Assembly: GCA_964424125.1 (NCBI GenBank)
Contig: CAYRHS010000049.1
Coordinates: 1-18,712 of the forward strand
Length of the DNA: 18,712 nt
Direction of reading: 5' to 3'
Source of the DNA: CAYRHS01 sp964424125
Lineage (GTDB): Bacteria > Actinomycetota > Acidimicrobiia > IMCC26256 > JAOSJL01
Part shown: piece after piece, positions 1 through 8,816 of the stretch
Position numbering within the stretch: position 1 is the stretch's first letter
Layout of the letters: every line of letters begins with the position of its first letter
Notes under the pieces: generated by a model
Seen by the model: only the letters and a program-made list of their open reading frames with translations
Databases searched by the model: none
Told to the model about the DNA's origin: nothing
Program-made: the position numbers and the translations under genes

Positions 1-976
1 GCAGGATCCCGCGCGCCACCTCGTCGCAGCGGGTGATCCCGCCGAAGATGTTGACGACGATCGCTCGCACCGAGTCGTCGTTGTTCACGACCTCGATCGC
101 GTTGGCGAGCACGTCGGCGGTGGCCCCTCCACCCACGTCGAGGAAGTTCGCAGGCTCGCCACCGACCTGGTTCACCACGTCGAGGGTGCTCATCACCAAC
201 CCGGCCCCGTTGCCGATGATCCCGACGCTGCCCTCCAGCCCGATGTAGTTGAGGCCCCGCTCCTTGGCGTCGCGCTCCCGAGAGTCGAGCACCTGCGTGG
301 CCTCGTATGAGTCCCAGTGTTCGTGACGGAACCGGGCGTTCTCGTCGAGGGTGACCTTGGCGTCGAGCGCGTGCACCCGTCCCTCGGTCGTGAGGATCAA
401 CGGGTTGATCTCGACGAGGTCGGCGTCGCCGTCGACGTATGCCTCGTAGAGCTTCACGAGGACGTCGATCGTGCCCTCGCGTGCAGCCGGGTTCAGGTTC
501 GCGGCGTCCACCCAGCTCTCGGCGGCCTGGCGCGTGAGACCGTCGACGGGATCGACGTGGATGCGGGCGATCGCGTCGGGTTCCTCCTCGGCCACCGCCT
601 CGATGTCGACCCCACCCCTCGCCGAGAGCATCCCGAGGTGCAACTTGGCGGAACGGTCGAGCGTGAAGGAGGCGTAGTACTCCTCGGCGATGTCGCTCGC
701 CCGCTCGATCCAGAGCAGCTCGACCACGTGGCCCTTGATGTCCATGCCGAGGATGTCGGACGCGTGCCTCCGGACCTCGTCCGCGTCGGCCGCGAGCTTG
801 ATGCCACCGGCTTTGCCGCGGCCGCCCGTGAGGACCTGCGCCTTGACCACGACCGGGTACCCGACGCGGTCGGCCGCCGCGACCGCGTGATCGACCGTCT
901 CGACCGCTTCGCCGGGCGAGGTGGGGATGCCGTAGCTCGCGAAGAAGCGCTTGCCCTGATACTCGAAGAGATCCAT
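1..976 (-). CDS. sucC: Succinyl-CoA ligase [ADP-forming] beta subunit, 3' end cut by window
   Basis: This is the beta subunit of succinyl-CoA synthetase, which interconverts succinyl-CoA and succinate with formation of ATP or GTP in the TCA cycle. It works as a cytoplasmic complex with SucD. The reading starts at an ATG at 974-976 with MDLFEYQGKR, the typical SucC opening. An ATP-grasp domain follows, with VVVKAQVLTGGRGKAGG near residues 42-58. Further in are DLVEINPL near residues 193-200 and the NIFGGITRCDEVA stretch near the cut end. About 325 of the usual 380-390 residues are present and the stop lies left of the window. The gene follows the B12-binding mutase subunit after only 27 bases, so the two are probably co-transcribed. 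I see no strong ribosome binding site in the gap. sucD would be expected just downstream, outside the window. Confidence 0.96.
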   Translation of the reverse strand, partial: MDLFEYQGKRFFASYGIPTSPGEAVETVDHAVAAADRVGYPVVVKAQVLTGGRGKAGGIKLAADADEVRRHASDILGMDIKGHVVELLWIERASDIAEEYYASFTLDRSAKLHLGMLSARGGVDIEAVAEEEPDAIARIHVDPVDGLTRQAAESWVDAANLNPAAREGTIDVLVKLYEAYVDGDADLVEINPLILTTEGRVHALDAKVTLDENARFRHEHWDSYEATQVLDSRERDAKERGLNYIGLEGSVGIIGNGAGLVMSTLDVVNQVGGEPANFLDVGGGATADVLANAIEVVNNDDSVRAIVVNIFGGITRCDEVARGIL

Positions 977-1003
977 TGGGGGATTGTTGGTGATGGAGGG
1001 GGG

Positions 1004-1426
1004 TCAGGTCGAGCCGGCCAGGCGGGCTTCGCGCGCGTCGAGCGCCTCCTCCAGCCAGGACGTGATCTCCTCGAGCCCCGCGCCGGGTCCGAAGATCCGG
1101 GCCACGCCTGCCGCTTCGAGCTCGGACACGTCGTCGCCGGGGATGATGCCGCCGCCGAAGACGAGGGCATCGTCGCGACCCCGATCGGCCAGCGCCTCGA
1201 CGATCTTGGGGAACAACGTGAGGTGCGCCCCGGAGAGCAGGGAGAGGCCGACGGCGTCGACGTCCTCCTGGAGGGCGGCCTCGGCCACCTGCTCGGGGGC
1301 CTGGAACAGGCCCGTGTAGACGACCTCGAACCCTGCATCGCGCAGGGCGCGCGCGATGACCTTCGCGCCGCGGTCGTGGCCGTCGAGACCCGGCTTGGCG
1401 ATGAGCACTCGGTAACGCCGCTGCAT
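1004..1426 (-). CDS. Stand-alone cobalamin (B12)-binding subunit of an acyl-CoA mutase (methylmalonyl- or isobutyryl-CoA mutase type)
   Basis: This 140-aa protein is a complete B12-binding domain with no catalytic TIM-barrel domain. The base-off/His-on signature is intact: D15-G-H17-D-R-G20, then S62-x-L64 (SLL), then the GGG stretch at 91-93. It matches the C-terminal domain of methylmalonyl-CoA mutase and small subunits such as IcmB. It should carry adenosylcobalamin and pair with a separate large subunit encoded elsewhere. The ATG at 1424-1426 is preceded by a G-rich stretch. A TACGTT hexamer at 1466-1471 (minus strand) could be a -10 box, though no clear -35 accompanies it. Its position just upstream of sucC fits a role in making succinyl-CoA by the methylmalonyl-CoA route. 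The domain sequence alone cannot separate the methylmalonyl and isobutyryl mutase types. Confidence 0.88.
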   Translation of the reverse strand: MQRRYRVLIAKPGLDGHDRGAKVIARALRDAGFEVVYTGLFQAPEQVAEAALQEDVDAVGLSLLSGAHLTLFPKIVEALADRGRDDALVFGGGIIPGDDVSELEAAGVARIFGPGAGLEEITSWLEEALDAREARLAGST

Positions 1427-1525
1427 CGGAACCCCCGGCCGGTGCGCCTCGCCCCGGCCGACTGCAACGTACCCGCGGACGGGGCCGGTTGGTGAGTCCG
1501 CGCGGGGCGCGGCGACACTCGGAGG

Positions 1526-1990
1526 GTGCCCATCGCTCGCCGGGACGTGCCCCTCCTCGTGATGTCGGCGGTGATCGTGGTGGTCGCCGGGCTCCTGGTA
1601 GCGGGCGCGTTCCTGTTCCTGCTCGACAGTGGCGACACGGCCGACCCCGGCGGGCCGGTCCGGATCGGGCTGGCCGAGAGCATCCGCGACGAGGTGGACG
1701 AGGGTGGTCCGTTCTTCGTCGCCGATCCGACCGGCGGCGAGCGGGCGTTCTGGATCGCGGAGGAGGACGGTGAGCTCGTCGCCCTGGCGGTCGAGGTCCC
1801 CGGCCGGGAGGGCTGCAACGCCAAGTACCGCGGCCGGAACGAGACCTTCGTCGACTGCGACGGAGATCCGATCGAGACGACCGAGCTCGCCCGCTACCGG
1901 CTGAGCGTGAGCACCGGCGAGGACGAAGGCGCGCTTCTCGTCGACCTCGACGCGCTGCTCCCGCCACCCCAGCCCGCACCGACCACCTGA
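1526..1990 (+). CDS. Membrane-anchored small protein resembling a Rieske fold without cluster ligands
   Basis: This 154-aa protein has an N-terminal arginine followed by one hydrophobic helix (about residues 9-33), so it is predicted to be a signal anchor with an extracytoplasmic domain. Residues 60-145 follow the order of a Rieske domain: GPFFVADP, an ELVALAVE strand, an EGC turn, FVDCDGD, then RYRLSV and ALLVDLDAL. Where Rieske proteins have CxHxGC and CPCHGS, this one has PGREGC and VDCDGD. All four 2Fe-2S ligands are gone, while C97 and C111, at the positions of the structural disulfide, remain. The tail is Pro-rich. The start is taken as GTG 1526, which has GGAGG directly against it; the in-frame ATG at 1562 is an alternative but would cut into the helix. 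It is one of two plus-strand genes and is divergent from the mutase subunit. The Rieske relationship is my inference; it may simply be an unknown family. Confidence 0.75.
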   Translation: MPIARRDVPLLVMSAVIVVVAGLLVAGAFLFLLDSGDTADPGGPVRIGLAESIRDEVDEGGPFFVADPTGGERAFWIAEEDGELVALAVEVPGREGCNAKYRGRNETFVDCDGDPIETTELARYRLSVSTGEDEGALLVDLDALLPPPQPAPTT

Positions 1991-2013
1991 GCCGGCGCGC
2001 GCACCGGGACCAA

Positions 2014-4332
<2,319 letters not shown>

Positions 4333-4338
4333 GAACCG

Positions 4339-4344
4339 ATCGTA
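4339..4344 (-). promoter_or_regulatory. Candidate -10 box of a leaderless pcrA transcript
   Basis: On the minus strand the hexamer TACGAT lies with six bases between it and the GTG start of pcrA. A transcript from this box would begin at or next to the start codon, which fits the absence of a ribosome binding site there. No convincing -35 element is visible, so the call rests on one hexamer and its spacing. Confidence 0.33.
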
Positions 4345-4392
4345 CCGGTGGCCTCGGACAGCCCCCCGGCTCTGCCCGCCCCGGGGCGGGGG

Positions 4393-4668
4393 CTAGTCGT
4401 CGGGGACGTCGACGACCTCGAGGGAGAGCTCGGTGGTGTCGGCCTCACTCGCGGACTCGATCCTGGTGGCGCGGATGAGGCGAGTCCGCTCCTCGTTCAG
4501 CGCGACCGTGAACGCCCCGGTGTCGTCGTCGCGCTCGAGCGCGAAGAACGGCTCCCAGTCGCTCTCGAGACTCGGCGCGTCGGCGTCGGCGCCCCGCGGC
4601 AGGCGCCGATAGCGCATGCGCTCGGTGTCGAAGAGCCAGAGGGAGTGGGCGGACTCGAAGCGTTCCAT
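4393..4668 (-). CDS. Small acidic protein of unknown function
   Basis: This is a 91-aa protein I do not recognise. It has no membrane segment, signal peptide, cysteine or known motif. Composition is strongly acidic, especially in the last 25 residues and the DADAP and ERDDDTG stretches. The pattern of alternating polar and hydrophobic residues (FESAHSLWLFDTERMRYRRL, then FTVALNEERTRLIRATRI) suggests a small beta-rich domain. The ATG at 4666-4668 is the most upstream reasonable start; the ribosome binding site is poor. It sits between pcrA and dtd on the same strand, with 58-60 base gaps on each side. The reading frame shows normal high-GC third-position bias, and I consider it real rather than chance. 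I infer no function. Confidence 0.66.
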   Translation of the reverse strand: MERFESAHSLWLFDTERMRYRRLPRGADADAPSLESDWEPFFALERDDDTGAFTVALNEERTRLIRATRIESASEADTTELSLEVVDVPDD

Positions 4669-4726
4669 CGCGCCGCCCAGGGTAGCGGCGTCCGGACCCC
4701 GCTCGTGGAGCTGAACCCACGTTCCG

Positions 4727-5188
4727 TCACTGATTAATCACTTTCCGTGGCTTGACTTCGAGCAGGAGGGTGACGGGGCCGTCGTTCTCCAGGGCCACCC
4801 GCATGTCGGCCCCGAAGCGGCCCGTGGCCACGGTGGCGCCGAGCCGGCGCAGCTCGGCCACGAGCGCCCCGCAGAGCGGCTCGGCCGCCTCCGGGGGCGC
4901 AGCCGCCGACCAGGACGGGCGGCGGCCCTTGTGGGTGTCGGCGTAGAGCGTGAACTGGCTGACCACGAGGAGCTCGCCATCCGTCTCCGCCACCGAGCGC
5001 CCCATGACCCCGTCGGCGTCGGGGAAGACGCGCAGGTTCCAGAGCTTCCGCGCGAGCTTGGCGGCGACGGTCTCGTCGTCGTCGTGGGTCACACCGACCA
5101 GGACGCAGAGCCCGGGACCGATCTCCCCCACGATCTCGTCGCCCACGCGAACCCGGGCCTCGGTGACTCGCTGCACCAGCGCACGCAC
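4727..5188 (-). CDS. dtd: D-aminoacyl-tRNA deacylase
   Basis: This 153-aa enzyme hydrolyses D-aminoacyl-tRNAs and mischarged glycyl-tRNA(Ala), clearing wrongly charged tRNA in the cytoplasm. It opens with MRALVQRVTEARV, a near-invariant DTD start. The two active-site motifs are present: SQFT at 77-80 and NDGPVT at 135-140, whose Gly-Pro (137-138) forms the cross-subunit Gly-cisPro that rejects L-amino acids. Length equals the family norm. The start is GTG at 5186-5188, preceded by a good GAGGAG ribosome binding site about eight bases upstream. It lies downstream of guaA on the same strand; a GC hairpin (5235-5252) stands between them, so it may be transcribed partly independently. Confidence 0.95.
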   Translation of the reverse strand: MRALVQRVTEARVRVGDEIVGEIGPGLCVLVGVTHDDDETVAAKLARKLWNLRVFPDADGVMGRSVAETDGELLVVSQFTLYADTHKGRRPSWSAAAPPEAAEPLCGALVAELRRLGATVATGRFGADMRVALENDGPVTLLLEVKPRKVINQ

Positions 5189-5234
5189 GGCTCTCCTCGC
5201 ATCCCGGGGGACGGCGCCGGGCGCACCCTACGCC

Positions 5235-5252
5235 GGGCGGGCTGCGCCGCCC
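5235..5252 (-). terminator. GC hairpin directly after the guaA stop
   Basis: The arms GGGCGG (5235-5240) and CCGCCC (5247-5252) form a six-pair stem with a six-base loop. The hairpin starts two bases past the guaA stop codon. There is no T-run, as is common in high-GC actinobacteria, so it may be a weak terminator or just an mRNA end-stabilising hairpin. Confidence 0.35.
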
Positions 5253-5253
5253 C

Positions 5254-6789
5254 TCACTCCCACTCGATGGTGCCGGGCGGTTTGCTCGTGACGTCGTACG
5301 CGACGCGATTCACGCTCGGTACCTCGTTGATGATGCGAGAGGACATCCGCTCCAGCAGTTGGGCGGGCAATCGAGCCCAGTCGGCGGTCATGGCGTCGTC
5401 GGAAGTGACTGCCCTGATGATCACCGGGTACGCGTAGGTCCGATCGTCGCCCATCACGCCCACGGTCCGCACCGCGGGCAAGACCGCGAAGTACTGCCAG
5501 ATCTCCCGGTCGAGCCCGGCCCGGGCGATCTCTTCGCGCACGATCGCGTCCGCGGCGCGCAACGTCTCCAGACGCTCCCGGGTGATCTCGCCGATCACGC
5601 GCACCGCGAGGCCCGGTCCGGGGAACGGCTGGCGCCACACGATGTCCTCGGGCAAGCCGAGCTCCTCGCCGACCGCACGCACCTCGTCCTTGAACAGGTG
5701 CCGGAGCGGCTCCACGAGCTCGAAGTCCATGTCCTCGGGGAGGCCCCCGACGTTGTGGTGCGTCTTGATCGTGGCGGCGTCCGCGGTGCCGGACTCGACG
5801 ATGTCCGGGTAGAGGGTGCCCTGCACCAGGAAGCGGGCGTCACTGTGGTCGCGGGCAACCTCTTCGAAGACGCGGATGAAGGTCTCGCCGATGATCCGGC
5901 GTTTCTCCTCCGGGTCGGTGACACCCTCGAGCAAGCCGAGGAAGCGGTCGGCGGCCTTGACGTGGACGAGGTCGACGTGGAACTGGCGCCGGAAGGTGTC
6001 CTCGACCTGGTCGGCTTCCGCTTCGCGCAGCAATCCGGTGTCGACGAACACGCAGGTGAGCTGGTCGCCGACGGCCTTGTGCACGAGCGCGGCCGCGACC
6101 GCGGAATCCACACCGCCGGAGAGCCCGCAGAGCACCTTCTCCTCCCCGACCTGGGCGCGGATCTCGTCCAGCGCCTGCTCGATGATGGACACGTTCGTCC
6201 ACTCGGGCGCGATTCCGCACGCGTCGTAGAGAAAGCGCTTGAGGATCTCCTGGCCGCGCTCGGTGTGCGCGACCTCGGGATGAAACTGGACTCCGTAGAG
6301 GCCCCGGTCGGGATCCTCCAGCGCCGCCACGGGCGCACCGGGCGTCGTGGCCGTGACCCGGAAGCCCGGCGGCGCGGCGGTGATGGCGTCGCCGTGGCTC
6401 ATCCAGACCTGCTGATGGGTGGGGAGGTCGCTGAACAGCACGCCGCCGCTCGCCGTGAGCGACGTGCCGCCGTACTCACCCGACCCGGTGCGGCGAACCT
6501 CACCGCCGAGCTGCTGCGCCAGGAGCTGCGAGCCGTAGCAGATGCCGAGCACCGGCACCCCGGCGTCGTAGATCGCGGGGTCGATGTTCGGCGCGCCCTC
6601 GACGTGGACCGACTGGGGGCCGCCCGAGAGGATGATCCCGGCCGGGCGGCGGGCGAGCATCTCCTCGACCGGGAGGTCGCGGGGGACGATCTCGGAGTAG
6701 ACGTGGGCCTCGCGGACCCGGCGGGCGATGAGCTGTGCGTACTGGGCGCCGAAGTCCACGACCAGCACCGGCCGCGGTTCCATGCTCAC
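5254..6789 (-). CDS. guaA: GMP synthase (glutamine-hydrolysing)
   Basis: GuaA converts XMP to GMP with ATP and glutamine, the last step of de novo GMP synthesis. The 511-aa protein has the standard two parts. The class I glutamine amidotransferase domain (about 6-195) contains nucleophile C84 in GICYGSQ plus H170 and E172 in FHPE. The ATP pyrophosphatase domain follows with the P-loop SGGVDS at 224-229. The C-terminal dimerisation region ends in KPPGTIEWE, the usual terminus. GTG at 6787-6789 is chosen because a GAGGGGAG ribosome binding site lies about nine bases upstream; the ATG two codons later would be rather far from it. It follows guaB3 by 49 bases, so the two GMP-branch genes probably form an operon. 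Confidence 0.97.
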   Translation of the reverse strand: MSMEPRPVLVVDFGAQYAQLIARRVREAHVYSEIVPRDLPVEEMLARRPAGIILSGGPQSVHVEGAPNIDPAIYDAGVPVLGICYGSQLLAQQLGGEVRRTGSGEYGGTSLTASGGVLFSDLPTHQQVWMSHGDAITAAPPGFRVTATTPGAPVAALEDPDRGLYGVQFHPEVAHTERGQEILKRFLYDACGIAPEWTNVSIIEQALDEIRAQVGEEKVLCGLSGGVDSAVAAALVHKAVGDQLTCVFVDTGLLREAEADQVEDTFRRQFHVDLVHVKAADRFLGLLEGVTDPEEKRRIIGETFIRVFEEVARDHSDARFLVQGTLYPDIVESGTADAATIKTHHNVGGLPEDMDFELVEPLRHLFKDEVRAVGEELGLPEDIVWRQPFPGPGLAVRVIGEITRERLETLRAADAIVREEIARAGLDREIWQYFAVLPAVRTVGVMGDDRTYAYPVIIRAVTSDDAMTADWARLPAQLLERMSSRIINEVPSVNRVAYDVTSKPPGTIEWE

Positions 6790-6838
6790 CGTTCGCTACT
6801 CCCCTCGACGGCGTGCCGTGGGTCTCCGGCCCTTCGCT

Positions 6839-7999
6839 TCACTTCCCCATGCCGATGCCCTGGGCGCGCTGGAGCGTCTTGCCCTCGGTCTGGAGCGACG
6901 GCGCCACCATCACCTCGGCCTTCTGGAACTCCTTGACCGTCTCGTAGCCGGTGGTCGCCATCGAGGTGCGCAGCGCTCCCATGAGGTTGAGCGTGCCGTC
7001 GTTCTCGTGCGCCGGCCCGACGATGATCTCCGAGAGCGTCGCCTTCTGACCTGCGTACACGCGCGCGCCCCGCGGCAGCGTCGGGTGGAACGTCGCCATA
7101 CCCCAGTGGTAGCCGCGGCCCGGCGCCTCGTACGCGCACGCCAGCGGCGAGGCGATCATCGCCGCGTCAGCGCCGCAAGCGATCGCCTTCGCGATGTCGC
7201 CGCCGGTGCCCATGCCGCCGTCCGCGATCACGTGCACGTAGACACCGGTCTCGTCGAGGTGGCGGATGCGTGCACCCGCGACGTCGGCGATCGCGGTGGC
7301 CTGCGGCACTCCGATGCCCAGCACGCCCCGGCTCGTGCACGCGTGGCCCGGCCCCACCCCGACCAGGATGCCGACCGCGCCGGTCCGCATGAGGTGCAGG
7401 GCAGTCGAGTAGCTCGAGCACCCTCCGACGATCACCGGGAGGTCGAAGTGGCGGATGAACTTCTTGAGGTTGAGGGGTTCGACCGACTTGCTCACGTGCT
7501 CGGCGGACACGACCGTGCCCTGGATGACGAGGATGTCGAGCTCGGCTTCGACCGTGAGCTTGGCGTACTGCTCGGTCCGCTGCGGCGTGAGCGACGCGCA
7601 GGCGACGACGCCCGCGTCCTTGATCTCCTGGATCCGCCGCCCGATGAGCTCCTCCTTCACCGGTTCGGCGTAGATCTCCTGCATCCGCCGTGTCGCCTTC
7701 TCGGGTGGTTCGCTCGCGATCTCGTCGAAGAGCGCCTCGGGGTCCTCGTAGCGGGTCCAGAGGCCCTCGAGGTTGAGACAGGCGAGTCCACCCAGACGGC
7801 CGATCTCGATGGCCGTCGCGGGCGAGACGACGCCGTCCATGGCGCTCGCCATCAGCGGCAGATCGAACTTGTAGGCGTCGAGCTCCCAGGAGATGTCGAC
7901 GTCCTCGGGATCTCTCGTGCGGCGGCTGGGGACGATGGCGATGTCGTCGAACCCGTAGGCCCGCCGTCCGGACTTACCGATCCCGATCTCGACTTCCAC
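6839..7999 (-). CDS. guaB3: GuaB3-family IMP dehydrogenase-related protein
   Basis: This 386-aa TIM-barrel protein belongs to the GuaB3 branch of the IMP dehydrogenase/GMP reductase superfamily and lacks CBS domains. The diagnostic opening is VEIGIGKSGRRAYGFDDIAI (from residue 2). The active-site loop reads GPGHACTSR, with a cysteine at 221 in the position of the catalytic Cys of IMPDH. Downstream are ADGGMGTGGD (259-268) and KAIACGADA (271-279), the IMP phosphate-binding region. It is expected to handle IMP or XMP in the GMP branch. A longer open frame extends upstream, but its first 69 residues overlap the Nudix gene and resemble nothing. The GTG at 7997-7999 fits the family start; an in-frame GTG at 8009-8011 is also possible. 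guaA follows directly. No full-length IMPDH with CBS domains is in the window. Confidence 0.93.
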   Translation of the reverse strand: MEVEIGIGKSGRRAYGFDDIAIVPSRRTRDPEDVDISWELDAYKFDLPLMASAMDGVVSPATAIEIGRLGGLACLNLEGLWTRYEDPEALFDEIASEPPEKATRRMQEIYAEPVKEELIGRRIQEIKDAGVVACASLTPQRTEQYAKLTVEAELDILVIQGTVVSAEHVSKSVEPLNLKKFIRHFDLPVIVGGCSSYSTALHLMRTGAVGILVGVGPGHACTSRGVLGIGVPQATAIADVAGARIRHLDETGVYVHVIADGGMGTGGDIAKAIACGADAAMIASPLACAYEAPGRGYHWGMATFHPTLPRGARVYAGQKATLSEIIVGPAHENDGTLNLMGALRTSMATTGYETVKEFQKAEVMVAPSLQTEGKTLQRAQGIGMGK

Positions 8000-8064
8000 C
8001 GGCGCACCCACTTCCCGGAGACGACGCTCCGCTCGACCCTCCGAAGGTTCCAGGTTACCGGTGG

Positions 8065-8078
8065 CCCGCCGGAGCGGG
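8065..8078 (-). terminator. Perfect GC hairpin after the Nudix gene
   Basis: CCCGC and GCGGG form five pairs around a four-base loop, five bases past the stop of the Nudix hydrolase and about 65 bases before guaB3. It could terminate Nudix transcription or act in the guaB3 leader. No T-run follows. Confidence 0.33.
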
Positions 8079-8082
8079 TGAC

Positions 8083-8784
8083 TCAGCGGGAGGCGACGAG
8101 GTGGGTGAGGAAGTGGGTCAGGATGCGACCGGTCGCGCCCCAGATCGTCTCGTCGTCGAGGGTGAAGAACTGGATGTCGCGGATCCCCGGGATCCCGACC
8201 TCCCACTCCTCCTCGTGGTGGACACCGTCGGCCATCAGCTCCGAGAGCGCGACGTCGAAGACCTTCACCACCTCCACGGGATCGGGGCGATAGACGGGTC
8301 GCCCGGCGAGGAACCCGACGATCGGGATGAGCACGAAGCGGGAGCCGATGGTCCCGAAGCGGTCGAGCTCGGCCACGACCTCGACCGCCGAGGCCGGGAC
8401 GCCGATCTCCTCGTCGGTCTCGCGCAGCGCCGCCTCGACCGGCCCGGCGTCTGCCTCGTCCACCTTGCCGCCCGGGAAGGCGATCTCACCCTGGTGCGAC
8501 GGCATGGTGTCGGGACGCTTGGTGAGGACCACACGGGCCTCGCCCGCCTCCTCGAACAGCGGGATCAGCACCGCCGCGTCCCGGCTTCCGGGCGCCACGA
8601 TCGGCGCCTCCCGCGGCGGCGGGAGGTCGGCGAGGCGCGCACGCACGTCGGCGAGCGAGAGCAGACGTTCGTCCGGAGGGAGGTGCGCCCACGGCGAGGG
8701 GCGTCCCGGGCGAGCGGTCGGCGGCCTGGGAATGCGCTGTCGACCTCCTCGTGGGCTCACGAGCCTCACCCTAGATGCGTTCAC
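8083..8784 (-). CDS. Nudix hydrolase, CoA pyrophosphatase (NudL) type
   Basis: This 233-aa protein carries a Nudix box ending in R121-E-T-D-E125-E126-x-G128. The flanking stretch VVLTKRPDTMPSHQGEIAFP (85-104) matches the UPF0035/NudL signature (LT-R, H-G-AFPGG). NudL-type enzymes cleave coenzyme A or acyl-CoA to 3',5'-ADP and 4'-phosphopantetheine, or act on related diphosphates; substrate is not proven by sequence. Residues 1-40 are low-complexity, Arg/Pro-rich and poorly conserved. The outermost GTG (8784) sits inside a palindrome and has no ribosome binding site. In-frame GTGs at 8769 and 8760 are credible alternatives, with GGTGAGG just upstream of 8760. The true protein may therefore be 5-8 residues shorter. 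Upstream is the sulfatase and downstream guaB3, all on the minus strand. Confidence 0.9.
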   Translation of the reverse strand: MNASRVRLVSPRGGRQRIPRPPTARPGRPSPWAHLPPDERLLSLADVRARLADLPPPREAPIVAPGSRDAAVLIPLFEEAGEARVVLTKRPDTMPSHQGEIAFPGGKVDEADAGPVEAALRETDEEIGVPASAVEVVAELDRFGTIGSRFVLIPIVGFLAGRPVYRPDPVEVVKVFDVALSELMADGVHHEEEWEVGIPGIRDIQFFTLDDETIWGATGRILTHFLTHLVASR

Positions 8785-8816
8785 GAGCGTCGCATGTGAC
8801 GCGTGAGGAACGCATC
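8774..8816. repeat. Imperfect palindrome related to the 17861-17911 palindrome
   Basis: GATGCGTTC at 8774-8782 and its exact complement GAACGCATC at 8808-8816 bracket an inner stem of GCGTC (8787-8791) with GACGC (8798-8802). It shares the 11-mer GAACGCATCAA (8808-8818) and the 8-mer GTGACGCG (8796-8803) with the larger palindrome at 17861-17911. It occupies the gap between the sulfatase stop, which it overlaps, and the Nudix start. It may be a dispersed palindromic repeat or a terminator-like element. Confidence 0.6.

Noticed and set aside
317..1495. Long plus-strand frame opposite sucC and the B12-binding subunit
   Set aside because: Typical high-GC antisense shadow, rich in Asp/Glu/Arg/Leu/Val without any family signature, opposite two well-recognised genes.
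4361..4393. C/G-run inverted repeat (GCCCCC with GGGGGC, and the inner GCCCCGGGGC) as a terminator
   Set aside because: It overlaps the stop of the 91-aa gene and consists of simple G and C runs with no T-run; such matches are expected by chance at this base composition.
5359..6936. 525-residue plus-strand frame opposite guaA
   Set aside because: Antisense shadow; guaA has every catalytic motif in the other strand, and this frame shows only biased composition.
8000..8206. An N-terminal extension of GuaB3
   Set aside because: It overlaps the Nudix gene, resembles no GuaB3 and is rich in Arg/Pro/His; the family opening VEIGIGK begins at 7999.
6728..8293. 521-residue plus-strand frame across guaB3
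   Set aside because: Antisense shadow spanning three minus-strand genes with no recognisable domain.
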